Positions 20,607-30,041 of a DNA stretch of 35,234 bases are shown in pieces. Location: assembly GCA_903838995.1 (NCBI GenBank), contig CAIMAP010000166.1, positions 1-35,234 of the forward strand. The letters are read 5' to 3'. Below the pieces are notes generated by a model. It searched no databases and was not told the origin of the DNA. It worked only from the letters and a program-made list of their open reading frames with translations. Source of the DNA: an uncultured bacterium (GTDB taxonomy: Bacteria; Bacteroidota; Bacteroidia; Sphingobacteriales; Sphingobacteriaceae). Within the stretch, counting starts at the first letter, position 1. Each line of letters opens with the position of its first letter. A program made the position numbers and the translations under genes.

Positions 20607-22083
20607 CAATTCTTCTTAATCCGGCTTTCGCTTTTGTTTCTATACTATTTCTATACTCTTCGTTTTTCATCTGATCGCAGCGTTCAAAATAATACCTTGC
20701 CTTCTCATAATTCTTTTTAAGCTCATAAATATAGCCTAATTGTAATGATGCGTTTGCTGCAAAATAATAGGGAAGTCCGATGCCAGTGCTAATAGTAGCA
20801 GTATAGTACATGATTGCTTGTTCTATTTTATTTTGTTGATGGCATATTCTGCCCATGCGATAAAAGTATTCAAGTTTTTCTTTTGTTAAAGAAAAACTGC
20901 CTACTTTTTTATCTTTTAATGCCAATAAAGCTTTATCATAATAACCGCCATCAAAAAACAATCGCGCTTTTAATAAAGCAATATCTGGAGGGTAAATTTG
21001 CATGCATAAATTTTGTGCGTCTTTATCTTTTTCAGAAATCGCCTTACCTCTAATCTTGCAAAGCGCAATATAGGCGTTGTATTTATCGATATTTCCTCGC
21101 AACAAATGATACCAAGCAATTTTTAAATAAGTATCTTTTATATTAAAATTACCAGTATAGTTTTTTAAATAACTTTCAAAATAAATAACCGCATCGTTAT
21201 CAAATCGATTGAGCTTGCAAAGTCCTAACAAATAATCGAGGTGGTAGAAAGCACCATAGTTAGGGGTTTTGGGCCGGCCCATTAAAATTTCTATGGCATC
21301 GTCTGTATGTCCAGTTTTACTTGCAGCAAGCGCTTTAACGAACACGCCTAATAAATTTGTTTTTGGAACAGCATCACAAACTAATTTTACTTTATCGTAA
21401 ACTGCAGGATCGCCTTCTTTGCTTAAGTAAATAAAGCTGAGAAAAAACGCCGATTCATCATAAAAGAAAGCGTAGTTTGATTTAGGTAATTTTTGTGTTA
21501 AGTCTTCGAGCATTGCTGCTCCTTGTTCAACATTTCCTTTAAGACCTATAGAAGATAGCGCCCATTTATATTGCTCAGGAACCAACCCTATTAGACCATA
21601 GAGCAAGGCAAAGCTTTTTTTATTTGGAAGAAATTCTGGAAATTTTTTCTGGTTCTCTTCTAATAATTTATAAGCCTTTTGTAATTCGTATGCGCCGCTT
21701 ACAAATTCTAAGTATTTAAATCTATTAATGCAACTTTGTAAATTAATTTCAGCAGCTGCATATAAATACCATGGAGAGCGCTTGTCGTCGTCTTCGATAA
21801 TGGAAATGCGTTCCGATTTATTTGATTTAAAATTTTCAAAACTTGCATTATTCTCCGTAGTTAACACTTTTAAAAAATCGATATAGTTTTCTAGTAAAAC
21901 GGGAATCTTGTTGTTGGGATTTGTTTTTCGCTCTTGCGCAAGTTGTAAGGCGCCTTCATTAAACTTTAAGGATAAAATATTTTTATAGGCCTTGATGCAG
22001 TTTTCGTTGAATACAAAATTAGCACTTGCAGTTAGACTGAAAAATGACAAGCAAAATAGTAAGAGCAGGCGAAATTTTGACAT
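20596..22083 (-). CDS. secreted TPR-repeat protein
   Basis: Signal peptide MSKFRLLLLFCLSFFSLTASA; C-terminal TPR-like units (NASLQLGYIYELKKNYEKARYYFERC). 3' end overlaps the MFS gene by 11 bp. Confidence 0.85.
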   Translation of the reverse strand: MSKFRLLLLFCLSFFSLTASANFVFNENCIKAYKNILSLKFNEGALQLAQERKTNPNNKIPVLLENYIDFLKVLTTENNASFENFKSNKSERISIIEDDDKRSPWYLYAAAEINLQSCINRFKYLEFVSGAYELQKAYKLLEENQKKFPEFLPNKKSFALLYGLIGLVPEQYKWALSSIGLKGNVEQGAAMLEDLTQKLPKSNYAFFYDESAFFLSFIYLSKEGDPAVYDKVKLVCDAVPKTNLLGVFVKALAASKTGHTDDAIEILMGRPKTPNYGAFYHLDYLLGLCKLNRFDNDAVIYFESYLKNYTGNFNIKDTYLKIAWYHLLRGNIDKYNAYIALCKIRGKAISEKDKDAQNLCMQIYPPDIALLKARLFFDGGYYDKALLALKDKKVGSFSLTKEKLEYFYRMGRICHQQNKIEQAIMYYTATISTGIGLPYYFAANASLQLGYIYELKKNYEKARYYFERCDQMKNEEYRNSIETKAKAGLRRIAKL

Positions 22084-22119
22084 AAAAAAAACGACTCCAT
22101 GAAGATAGGAATCGTTTTT
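22084..22119 (-). terminator. terminator-like hairpin directly upstream of the TPR gene start codon
   Basis: Minus strand AAAAACGATTCC-TATCTTCAT-GGAGTCGTTTTT, 12-bp stem with one G-T wobble, 8-T run. Confidence 0.8.
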
Positions 22120-22144
22120 CTATTTTGATGAATATTCTATAAAA

Positions 22145-22882
22145 TTAAGCTTCTTCTTTAACGAATCTATCGTCTACAAGTATTCTACCGCAATGCTCAC
22201 AAACAATAATTTTCTTTCCTTGTCTGATATCTGATTGTCTTTGAGGTGGAATTTTGTTAAAGCAACCTGAACATGAATCTCTAGCAACAGTTACAACCGC
22301 TAAGCCATTTTTCGCATTTGATCTTAATCTTTCATAAGCAATTAACAAACGCTCTTCGATTAATTTTTCAGCTTTAGCTGCTTTTTTCATGGCAGCATCT
22401 TCTTCTTTTTCTGTTTCTTTAGTAATCACATCTAGTTCAGATTTTTTAAGATCTAAATCTTTATGTCTTTCTACTAATGATGCTTCTGCAACTTCTAGCA
22501 CTCTTGTTTTGCTACCAATTTCAAAAGTATATTCTTTAATTTTTTTCTCAGAAACTTGAATGTCTAAACCTTGAATTTCAATTTCTTTTGAAAGAGCTTC
22601 GTATTCGCGGTTGTTTTTAACATTGTTTTGCTGCTCTTCGTATTTCTTAATGGAAGCTGCCGCTTGTTTCATGGTATTTTTACGATTAACAATTTCGTCT
22701 TCTAATTCGTTAATCTCTTCTTTGATTTTATTGATACGAGTTTCTAATCCCGCAACGTCATCTTCCAAATCGGCTACTTCCATTGGAAGTTCACCTCTTA
22801 CAATGCGAATCTTGTCAATTTCTGAATGAATTGTTTGCAATTCGTATAAAGCTTTTAATTTTTGTTCTATTGTTGCTTCCAT
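22145..22882 (-). CDS. coiled-coil protein with C4 zinc-ribbon
   Basis: Long helical region then CSGCFNKIPPQRQSDIRQGKKIIVCEHCGRILVDD. Confidence 0.9.
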   Translation of the reverse strand: MEATIEQKLKALYELQTIHSEIDKIRIVRGELPMEVADLEDDVAGLETRINKIKEEINELEDEIVNRKNTMKQAAASIKKYEEQQNNVKNNREYEALSKEIEIQGLDIQVSEKKIKEYTFEIGSKTRVLEVAEASLVERHKDLDLKKSELDVITKETEKEEDAAMKKAAKAEKLIEERLLIAYERLRSNAKNGLAVVTVARDSCSGCFNKIPPQRQSDIRQGKKIIVCEHCGRILVDDRFVKEEA

Positions 22883-22903
22883 CTTTCTTTAATAATCTGC
22901 CTT

Positions 22904-23998
22904 TTAATAGTAGAATACTGGGTTAGTATTAATTTTAGTTAAGGAGAGTGCAAATGTAGGAAATTTATTTTGAATTATTTCTAATAAGAGATCCATCGTA
23001 AACTGCTCACTTTCATAGTGTCCAATGTCAATTAATACGATTTTAGCCTCCGCATCAAAGAATTGATGGTACTTAAAATCGGAGGTCAATAACACATCTG
23101 CTCCCTGTTTGATGGCATTTTTGGTTAAAAAACTACCAGAACCACCACAAATAGCCACTTTATGGATGTTTTTTCCTAGGTCTGCGGTATGTTTAATCAC
23201 TCCTGTGTTAAATTGTTTTTTACAAAGAGCTAAAAAAGCATTTAAATCGCCAGATGCTTCCCAAATTCCAATCATTCCAGCTCCAACTGCTTGATTTGGG
23301 TTGTCAATTTGAAAAACTTGATAGGCAACCTCTTCGTATGGGTGGTGATCTATCATGTTTTTAATGATGTCGGCTTGCAGGTGTTGCGGAAAAATTACCT
23401 CGATACAGGTTTCGGGCTCGTAATGCCTAATTCCTTTTTCGCCGATATAGGCTTTGCTTTTGTGTCCTGGTTTAAAGGTGCCTTCGCCAGTACTCACAAA
23501 GCTACATTCTGAATAGTTACCTATATTTCCTGCGCCAGCGGCAAACAGGGCATCTCTCAGCACGCCAACCTGCTCGTTTGGACAATAACATTGTAATTTT
23601 CGAAGCGTGCCTTCTTTGGGCAATAAAATTTCAGCGTTAACCAAGCCAAGCTTATCTGCAATGGTTTTATTTACGCCCAATTTGACGTTATCAAGATTGG
23701 TATGTATGGCATATATGGCAATTTGGTGTTGAATGGCTTTCATGACCACTCTTTCGACATAGGTTTTGCCTTGAAATTGTTTGATTCCGCTGAAAACAAT
23801 GGGATGATGTGCAATAATAATGTTTGCACCCATTTCAATAGCTTCATTAACCACCGCTTCGGTACAGTCTAAGCAAACCAGCCCTTTGCTAAGCTCCATT
23901 TCTGGATTGCCGACTATCAGCCCTGAGTTATCATAATCTTCTTGATAAGCTAAGGGGGCATAAGATGCTAAAAAATCACAAATGTTTTTTATTTTCAT
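22904..23998 (-). CDS. Nif3-like dinuclear metal center protein
   Basis: LIVGNPEMELSKGLVCLDCTEAVVNEAI...IIAHHPIVFSGIKQ...AICGGSGSFL...DIGHYESEQF. Confidence 0.93.
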   Translation of the reverse strand: MKIKNICDFLASYAPLAYQEDYDNSGLIVGNPEMELSKGLVCLDCTEAVVNEAIEMGANIIIAHHPIVFSGIKQFQGKTYVERVVMKAIQHQIAIYAIHTNLDNVKLGVNKTIADKLGLVNAEILLPKEGTLRKLQCYCPNEQVGVLRDALFAAGAGNIGNYSECSFVSTGEGTFKPGHKSKAYIGEKGIRHYEPETCIEVIFPQHLQADIIKNMIDHHPYEEVAYQVFQIDNPNQAVGAGMIGIWEASGDLNAFLALCKKQFNTGVIKHTADLGKNIHKVAICGGSGSFLTKNAIKQGADVLLTSDFKYHQFFDAEAKIVLIDIGHYESEQFTMDLLLEIIQNKFPTFALSLTKINTNPVFYY

Positions 23999-24062
23999 GG
24001 TTGATAATAGCTAAGATTTAAAGTAAAGGTGCGAAAAATAATTTTTTTTATATATTTAATCC

Positions 24063-24800
24063 ATGATTACGATAGCAGTTTATAATTTAAAAGGCGGTGT
24101 GGGCAAAACCGCAGCCGCAGTAAATTTGGCAGCAATTGCTGCTTCAGAAGGCGAAAATACTTTATTGTGGGATTTAGACCCACAGGGCTCTACCTCTTTT
24201 TATTATCGCGTAAAACCGAAGTTAAAAGGCGGTGCTAAAACGCTGGTTGGTAAAGGTTCGGAAATCTTAGCTGCAGTTAAAGAAACCGAATACGAAAATT
24301 TAGATTTAATACCGGCCGACCTTTCTATTAGAAATATGGATTTTCATTTAGATGAAGGTAAAAATTCTAAAAAGAAATTAGCAGAGTCTATCAAAGATTT
24401 AGCAGACACTTACGATAATTTATTTATCGACGCGCCTCCAGGCATTTCTTTGTTATCAGAAAATATTTTTCATGCAGCAGATTATATTTTAATGCCGATG
24501 ATTCCTACAACCCTTTCGGTGCGTAGTTACGATATGATCATCGAGTTTTTTGAACAGAACAATTTAGATAAACATAAAATTCTACCTTTCTTTTCTATGT
24601 ACGATGCTAGAAAAAAAATGCATATAGATATTGTTTCTGAGTTCGAAAACAAAAAGAGATTCTTACAGGCTGCTATTCCATACTCAACGGATGTAGAGCG
24701 AATGGGTTTATACGAAGCGCCATTGGTTTCTTATTCTACTTATTCAAAAGCGGCACTCGCTTATCACCAATTGTGGTCCGAATTTTTAAGAAAAATGTAA
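24063..24800 (+). CDS. ParA-family ATPase, no adjacent ParB
   Basis: Deviant Walker A KGGVGKT; DLDPQGSTSFY; LFIDAPPGISLLSENI. Confidence 0.93.
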   Translation: MITIAVYNLKGGVGKTAAAVNLAAIAASEGENTLLWDLDPQGSTSFYYRVKPKLKGGAKTLVGKGSEILAAVKETEYENLDLIPADLSIRNMDFHLDEGKNSKKKLAESIKDLADTYDNLFIDAPPGISLLSENIFHAADYILMPMIPTTLSVRSYDMIIEFFEQNNLDKHKILPFFSMYDARKKMHIDIVSEFENKKRFLQAAIPYSTDVERMGLYEAPLVSYSTYSKAALAYHQLWSEFLRKM

Positions 24801-25691
24801 TTAAGATTTAGTGTAATTTTTATTGGCTAAATAGACGCCAAGCAATATACCAACAAGGCCAATGAGTTGAATATAGCTAATGGGCTCTCCATCTATAAAG
24901 CCCCAAAACATTGCGACTATAGGAATTAGATAGGTTACCGATGCTGCGTAAACGGGGGTGGTAATTTGTACAAGTTTATTAAATAACACCAGCGATATGG
25001 CAGTGCCAAAGAGCGCTAGTAACAAAACAAATCCCAATGCTTGGCCTGCACCAACTTCGTGCATTGTTTTATATATAAAATCGGTATGCGCAAATAAATA
25101 GTATCCATATGCCGGCCCAATAAATAAAAGTGCCGTAGCAGAAATAGCAATAGCTGGTAGCTCATGCAAATAATTTTTAATAAGATTTACACTCCAAGCA
25201 TAACAAATTGTTGCTAAAAAAATATAAGAACCATATTGATAATTTGTTCCCATACTTCCGTTTCCTTTAAAAACAATTAATACAATTGCGCCAACCATTC
25301 CGATTACAATACCTGTAATTTTTGTAGAAGAAAAGTGTTGTTTAAAAAATGCGACCCCAACAATTAACGTAAACAGCGGCGTAAGAGAGTTGAGTACTCC
25401 TGCAGTAGAACTCGAAAGTTTTGTTTGTGCGTTTGCAAATAGGATGGCCGGAAGTCCATTCCCTAACAAACCCACCAGTGTAATTAGGAGTAAAAATTTT
25501 ACTGGAACTTTATGAAAGTTCCGAATGGTTAAAGGCAACAGAAATAGAAAAGAAAAAAACATGCGCATAGTGGCTACCTGCGAAGCGCTATAAACCTTTA
25601 ATGCATTCTTCATCAGAATAAATGAACTACCCCAAATCAATGCTAATGCAATGAGCAGTATAATTGGTAAGAATTGTTTAATTTTCGACAT
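24801..25691 (-). CDS. EamA/DMT-family permease (start trimmed to MSKIKQFLP)
   Basis: About 10 TM segments; ALIWGSSFILMKNAL. Codons before Met41 of the listed ORF overlap the divergent recG start and are non-membrane-like. Confidence 0.88.
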   Translation of the reverse strand: MSKIKQFLPIILLIALALIWGSSFILMKNALKVYSASQVATMRMFFSFLFLLPLTIRNFHKVPVKFLLLITLVGLLGNGLPAILFANAQTKLSSSTAGVLNSLTPLFTLIVGVAFFKQHFSSTKITGIVIGMVGAIVLIVFKGNGSMGTNYQYGSYIFLATICYAWSVNLIKNYLHELPAIAISATALLFIGPAYGYYLFAHTDFIYKTMHEVGAGQALGFVLLLALFGTAISLVLFNKLVQITTPVYAASVTYLIPIVAMFWGFIDGEPISYIQLIGLVGILLGVYLANKNYTKS

Positions 25692-25759
25692 ATATTTTTT
25701 CAGCCTGCAAATTAGAAATATATTTTCGTGTCTTTGAGATTTATTTCTATTTTTAAACA

Positions 25760-27862
25760 ATGAGTAATTTTTTTGAAACACCAATCGAATTTTTGAAGGG
25801 AATTGGTCCAACTAAAGCCGATGTGCTTAAAAAAGAGTTGGGCATTTTTACTTTTCAAGACTTAATGTTTCATTACCCATTTCGTTATATAGATCGCACA
25901 AAGTACTATCAGATAAAAGAAGTTACCCCAGAGCTGCCATTTATTCAGTTTGTCGGTAAATTAATTAATAAGCAAGTTATAGGAGAAAGACAAGGCAAAA
26001 GATTGGTAGCACAATTCGAAGATGCCACCGGAATCATCGAATGTGTTTGGTTTCAGAGTTTAAAATGGGCCGATAAAAGTTTAATTATTGGTACAAGTTA
26101 TGTGGTATTTGGCAAGCCAACTTACTTCGGTGCGAAAGCGAATATTGTTCACCCCGAAATTGAAACTATTGCTAATCACGATCAAACGGTAGCAACGGCA
26201 TTGCAACCAGTTTACAATACCACCGAAAAATTAAAGTCATTTTATTTAGATAGTAAAGGTTTTTTAAAAATTCAGAAGCAATTATTAAGCGTTGCTTTAA
26301 AAGAAATTAAAGAGAATTTACCAGAAAGCATTTTGTCGAAATACCAAATGCTCTCTAGAGCAGAGGCAATAGCAGAAATTCATTTCCCAACAGATGCAAA
26401 AAAACTACAGCGCGCAACCGCTAGGTTAAAATTCGAAGAACTTTTTTTAATACAAATAAAGTTATTAAAAATTAATTCCAACAGAAAATTAAAGTCTCGT
26501 GGTTTTATATTAAATAAAGTTGGCGATTTATTCAATCAGTTTTATAAAGAAAAAATACCATTTGAATTAACTGGCGCACAAAAAAGAGTAGTCAAAGAAA
26601 TTAGGGCAGATACTGTTTCTGGCATGCAGATGAACAGGCTATTACAAGGCGATGTAGGCAGCGGCAAAACCATGGTTGCACTGTTAACTATGTTGTTGGC
26701 AATAGACAACGGATTTCAAACTTGTTTAATGGCGCCTACAGAAATTTTAGCCCAACAACATTTTCAATCACTCAAAGACTTGCTCTCCGATTTACCCGTG
26801 AATATTAAAGTATTAACGGGCTCAGCAAAATCAAAAGCGCGCAAAGAAACATTAGCCGAATTAATTTCGGGCGAATGCAATATTGTGGTAGGCACGCATG
26901 CCTTAATTGAAGAGACCGTTCAGTTTAAAAATTTAGGCATGGTGGTAATTGATGAGCAACATCGATTTGGTGTAGAGCAAAGGGCGAAACTTTGGCGCAA
27001 AAATTCGCAAGCACCGCATGTGTTAGTGATGACAGCAACTCCCATTCCAAGAACATTGGCCATGACACTTTACGGAGATTTAGACGTGTCGGTTATTGAT
27101 GAATTACCTGCAGGAAGAGTGCCGATTGAAACGGTACACCAGAACGAATCTCAACGACTAAGACTCAATGCATTTATTGCCAAAGAAATTGAAAAAGGCA
27201 GACAAGTTTATGTAGTATATCCCTTAATAAAAGAATCGGAAAAATTAGATTTATTAAATTTAACGGAAGGCTACGAAAGTATAATACGGACATTTCCATT
27301 ACCCAAGTATAAAGTGTCTGTGGTGCATGGCCAATTGAAACCTGCCGACAAAGAGTTTGAAATGCAGCGATTTGTAAAAGGAGAAACCCAAATTATGGTT
27401 GCCACAACTGTAATAGAAGTAGGTGTAAATGTTCCGAATGCTTCGATCATGGTGATTGAAAATGCGGAACGATTTGGTTTGTCTCAACTCCATCAATTAA
27501 GAGGTAGAGTAGGCAGAGGATCCGAAAAATCTTATTGTATTTTAATGTCGGGCAATAAATTATCTAACGATGGAAAAACCAGGTTACAAACCATGGTGAA
27601 TACCAGTAATGGTTTTGAAATCTCCGAAATCGATTTACAATTACGCGGCCCCGGTGATTTACAGGGCACCCAACAAAGTGGGGTCTTAGACTTACACATT
27701 GCCGATCTTGCAAAGGACCAAAGAATTTTACAAGAGGCCAGGGTAGCCGCGCAAGAAATTTTAGCAACAGATGTAAATTTAACAAGCGCAGACAACAGCA
27801 GGCTAAGAGCTTATCTTTCCTTGCAAAAATCAAATCAAATTAATTGGGAGCAAATTTCGTAG
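25760..27862 (+). CDS. recG: ATP-dependent DNA helicase RecG
   Basis: GDVGSGKTMVA, DEQHRFGVEQR, TATPIPRTLAMTLYGDLDVSVIDELPAGR, QLRGRVGRG. Confidence 0.97.
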   Translation: MSNFFETPIEFLKGIGPTKADVLKKELGIFTFQDLMFHYPFRYIDRTKYYQIKEVTPELPFIQFVGKLINKQVIGERQGKRLVAQFEDATGIIECVWFQSLKWADKSLIIGTSYVVFGKPTYFGAKANIVHPEIETIANHDQTVATALQPVYNTTEKLKSFYLDSKGFLKIQKQLLSVALKEIKENLPESILSKYQMLSRAEAIAEIHFPTDAKKLQRATARLKFEELFLIQIKLLKINSNRKLKSRGFILNKVGDLFNQFYKEKIPFELTGAQKRVVKEIRADTVSGMQMNRLLQGDVGSGKTMVALLTMLLAIDNGFQTCLMAPTEILAQQHFQSLKDLLSDLPVNIKVLTGSAKSKARKETLAELISGECNIVVGTHALIEETVQFKNLGMVVIDEQHRFGVEQRAKLWRKNSQAPHVLVMTATPIPRTLAMTLYGDLDVSVIDELPAGRVPIETVHQNESQRLRLNAFIAKEIEKGRQVYVVYPLIKESEKLDLLNLTEGYESIIRTFPLPKYKVSVVHGQLKPADKEFEMQRFVKGETQIMVATTVIEVGVNVPNASIMVIENAERFGLSQLHQLRGRVGRGSEKSYCILMSGNKLSNDGKTRLQTMVNTSNGFEISEIDLQLRGPGDLQGTQQSGVLDLHIADLAKDQRILQEARVAAQEILATDVNLTSADNSRLRAYLSLQKSNQINWEQIS

Positions 27863-27974
27863 GGTATGTTATTCTAACATCCATATACCTAACCAGAAGC
27901 CCATTTTCTGTGTTTTTAAAAAAAATTAAAACACTTAGGCCTTTAATAGGTTATGATATTGATAATTTACAACA

Positions 27975-28928
27975 ATGAAATTAGTAGTAACGCGTCCTTG
28001 GATGCAAATTACTTTACTAGCAGCGAGCATATATAATCTGATTTGGGGTTTTACAACTTTGTTAAACCCGCAGCAATTATTTAACAACTTGCATTTACAG
28101 CTACCCAATTACCTAGTAATGTGGCAGGGAATTGCATTTGTTGAAATTTTATTCGGATTTGGCTATTTACTAGCAAGCAAACAGCCTTTTAAACACTGGA
28201 TTATTGTGCTATTGGGGCTGTTGTTAAAAACAGCCATTGTGTTTGGTTTCGTTTATTTATGGTGGCAGAATAAATTGCCAATTAATCTATTTACTCATGT
28301 TTTAGCGAATGATATTATTTGGATAATTCCATTTGCACTCATTTTATATTACACATTTGAAAACGCGCAATGTAACCGCGAACTCAGTGCATACAATATG
28401 CACGAAAGAAAATTAAAATCGCTCGATAGCATAATTACCAACCAAGGCTTAAGTTTAGCAACCTATTCTGATCAACAACCAACCATGCTTGTTTTTTTAA
28501 GACATTTTGGATGTACTTTTTGCAAAGAGGCATTACGAGAGATTAAAAAAAATAGGGCAGCAATCGAATCCGAAGGAACCAAAATTATTCTAGTGCATTT
28601 AGCCGACGAATTAGAAGCTGCCGCAGCCACCCAAAAATATCATATAGCAGACCTTCCGCGCATCAGCGATCCTGACAAAAAATTATACAAAGCATTTGGT
28701 TTGCAAAGAGGTAGTTTTGTACAATTGCTCGGGTTCAACGTAATTATAAGAGGTATAGTAGCTGGGTTAATAAAAGGGAATTTCCCCCAAAAACCAAATG
28801 CAGATCCTTTTCAAATGCCAGGGGTGTTTTTACTTTTTAAAGGAGCGGTATTGCAAACGTTCAAACACACTACTTCTGCAGATCGCCCAGACTATATCGA
28901 ACTGGCTAAAATTGAATCGAAAAATTAG
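27975..28928 (+). CDS. membrane-anchored thioredoxin-fold (AhpC/TSA, SelL-like) protein
   Basis: N-terminal ~130 aa with about four hydrophobic segments, then FLRHFGCTFCKEALREI and GVFLLFKGAVLQTF. Confidence 0.75.
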   Translation: MKLVVTRPWMQITLLAASIYNLIWGFTTLLNPQQLFNNLHLQLPNYLVMWQGIAFVEILFGFGYLLASKQPFKHWIIVLLGLLLKTAIVFGFVYLWWQNKLPINLFTHVLANDIIWIIPFALILYYTFENAQCNRELSAYNMHERKLKSLDSIITNQGLSLATYSDQQPTMLVFLRHFGCTFCKEALREIKKNRAAIESEGTKIILVHLADELEAAAATQKYHIADLPRISDPDKKLYKAFGLQRGSFVQLLGFNVIIRGIVAGLIKGNFPQKPNADPFQMPGVFLLFKGAVLQTFKHTTSADRPDYIELAKIESKN

Positions 28929-28947
28929 CCCTTATATTCTATAATAT

Positions 28948-28962
28948 TCCTATTTTTGTGCC
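28948..28962 (+). promoter_or_regulatory. -7 promoter element region of the DHS-like gene
   Basis: TCCTATTTTTGTGCC containing TATTTTTG, identical to 30031-30045. Confidence 0.55.
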
Positions 28963-28978
28963 TTAATTTAATTCTTTT

Positions 28979-29959
28979 ATGAGCACAAATCGCGGTCCAA
29001 TATCTCAATTTATCGAGAAAAATTATTTGCATTTTAATGCAGCAGCATTAGTCGATGCAGCAAAAGGTTACGAAAAGCATTTACTCGAAGGAGGTAAAAT
29101 GATGATCACCTTAGCTGGGGCAATGAGTACTGCCGAATTGGGTATTTCTTTAGCAGAAATGATTCGCCAAGGTAAAGTGGACATTATATCTTGTACCGGC
29201 GCTAATTTAGAAGAAGACATCATGAATTTGGTTGCTCATAAAAGCTATAAACGCGTTCCGAATTATAGAGATTTAAGCCCACAAGATGAATGGGATTTGT
29301 TAGAAAAAGGATATAACAGGGTAACAGATACTTGCATTCCAGAAGAAGAGGCATTTCGTAGAATACAAAAGCATATAGTAAAACAGTGGAAAGATGCAGA
29401 AGCGCAGGGGGAAAGATTTTTGCCTCATGAATTTATGTATAAGCTCTTGCTCTCTAAAGACATGGAGCAATATTACGAGATTGATCCTAAAAACTCTTGG
29501 ATGTTAGCAGCAGCAGAACGCAATTTGCCAATTATCTGTCCGGGATGGGAAGACTCCACCATGGGGAATATTTTTGCATCTTATTGTATTAAAAATGAGT
29601 TGAGCCCATCAACTATGAAATCTGGTATTGAATACATGATGTATTTAACCGATTGGTATAGAGCTAACTCTGCTGGAAAAGGTGTTGGATTTTTTCAAAT
29701 TGGTGGTGGTATTGCTGGAGATTTTCCAATTTGCGTAGTACCTATGATGTACCAAGATTTGGAATGGCATGATGTACCTTTTTGGAGTTATTTCTGTCAA
29801 ATATCTGATTCCACTACATCTTACGGGTCTTACTCTGGCGCAGTGCCTAACGAAAAAATTACTTGGGGTAAGTTAGACATCGACACACCTAAATTTATTG
29901 TGGAGTCTGATGCTACCATTGTTGCTCCCTTAATTTTCGCTTGGATTTTAAAGCAATAA
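28979..29959 (+). CDS. deoxyhypusine synthase-like protein
   Basis: MMITLAGAMSTAELGISLAEMI, SCTGANLEEDIMNLVAH, YSGAVPNEKITWGKL...ESDATIVAPLIFA (DHS-like catalytic region). Confidence 0.88.
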   Translation: MSTNRGPISQFIEKNYLHFNAAALVDAAKGYEKHLLEGGKMMITLAGAMSTAELGISLAEMIRQGKVDIISCTGANLEEDIMNLVAHKSYKRVPNYRDLSPQDEWDLLEKGYNRVTDTCIPEEEAFRRIQKHIVKQWKDAEAQGERFLPHEFMYKLLLSKDMEQYYEIDPKNSWMLAAAERNLPIICPGWEDSTMGNIFASYCIKNELSPSTMKSGIEYMMYLTDWYRANSAGKGVGFFQIGGGIAGDFPICVVPMMYQDLEWHDVPFWSYFCQISDSTTSYGSYSGAVPNEKITWGKLDIDTPKFIVESDATIVAPLIFAWILKQ

Positions 29960-30008
29960 TTTTCGTTCTATTTAGAATCGTTCGAAATAATATATAATGT
30001 CTTCGAAT

Positions 30009-30041
30009 TGTCATAGAAATGAAATAAAATCCTATTTTTGT
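30009..30041 (+). promoter_or_regulatory. act operon promoter
   Basis: TTG (30009) - N22 - TATTTTTG (30034-30041). Confidence 0.55.

Noticed and set aside
25692-25811. N-terminal 40 aa of the EamA permease ORF as listed
   Set aside because: Overlaps the divergent recG start and reads non-membrane-like; Met at 25691 begins the typical permease.
27299-27833. Minus-strand ORFs in recG
   Set aside because: Shadow frames of the conserved helicase domain.
27866-27880. Inverted repeat ATGTTA-TTC-TAACAT after recG
   Set aside because: Short, AT-rich and without a T-tract; too weak to call a terminator or operator.
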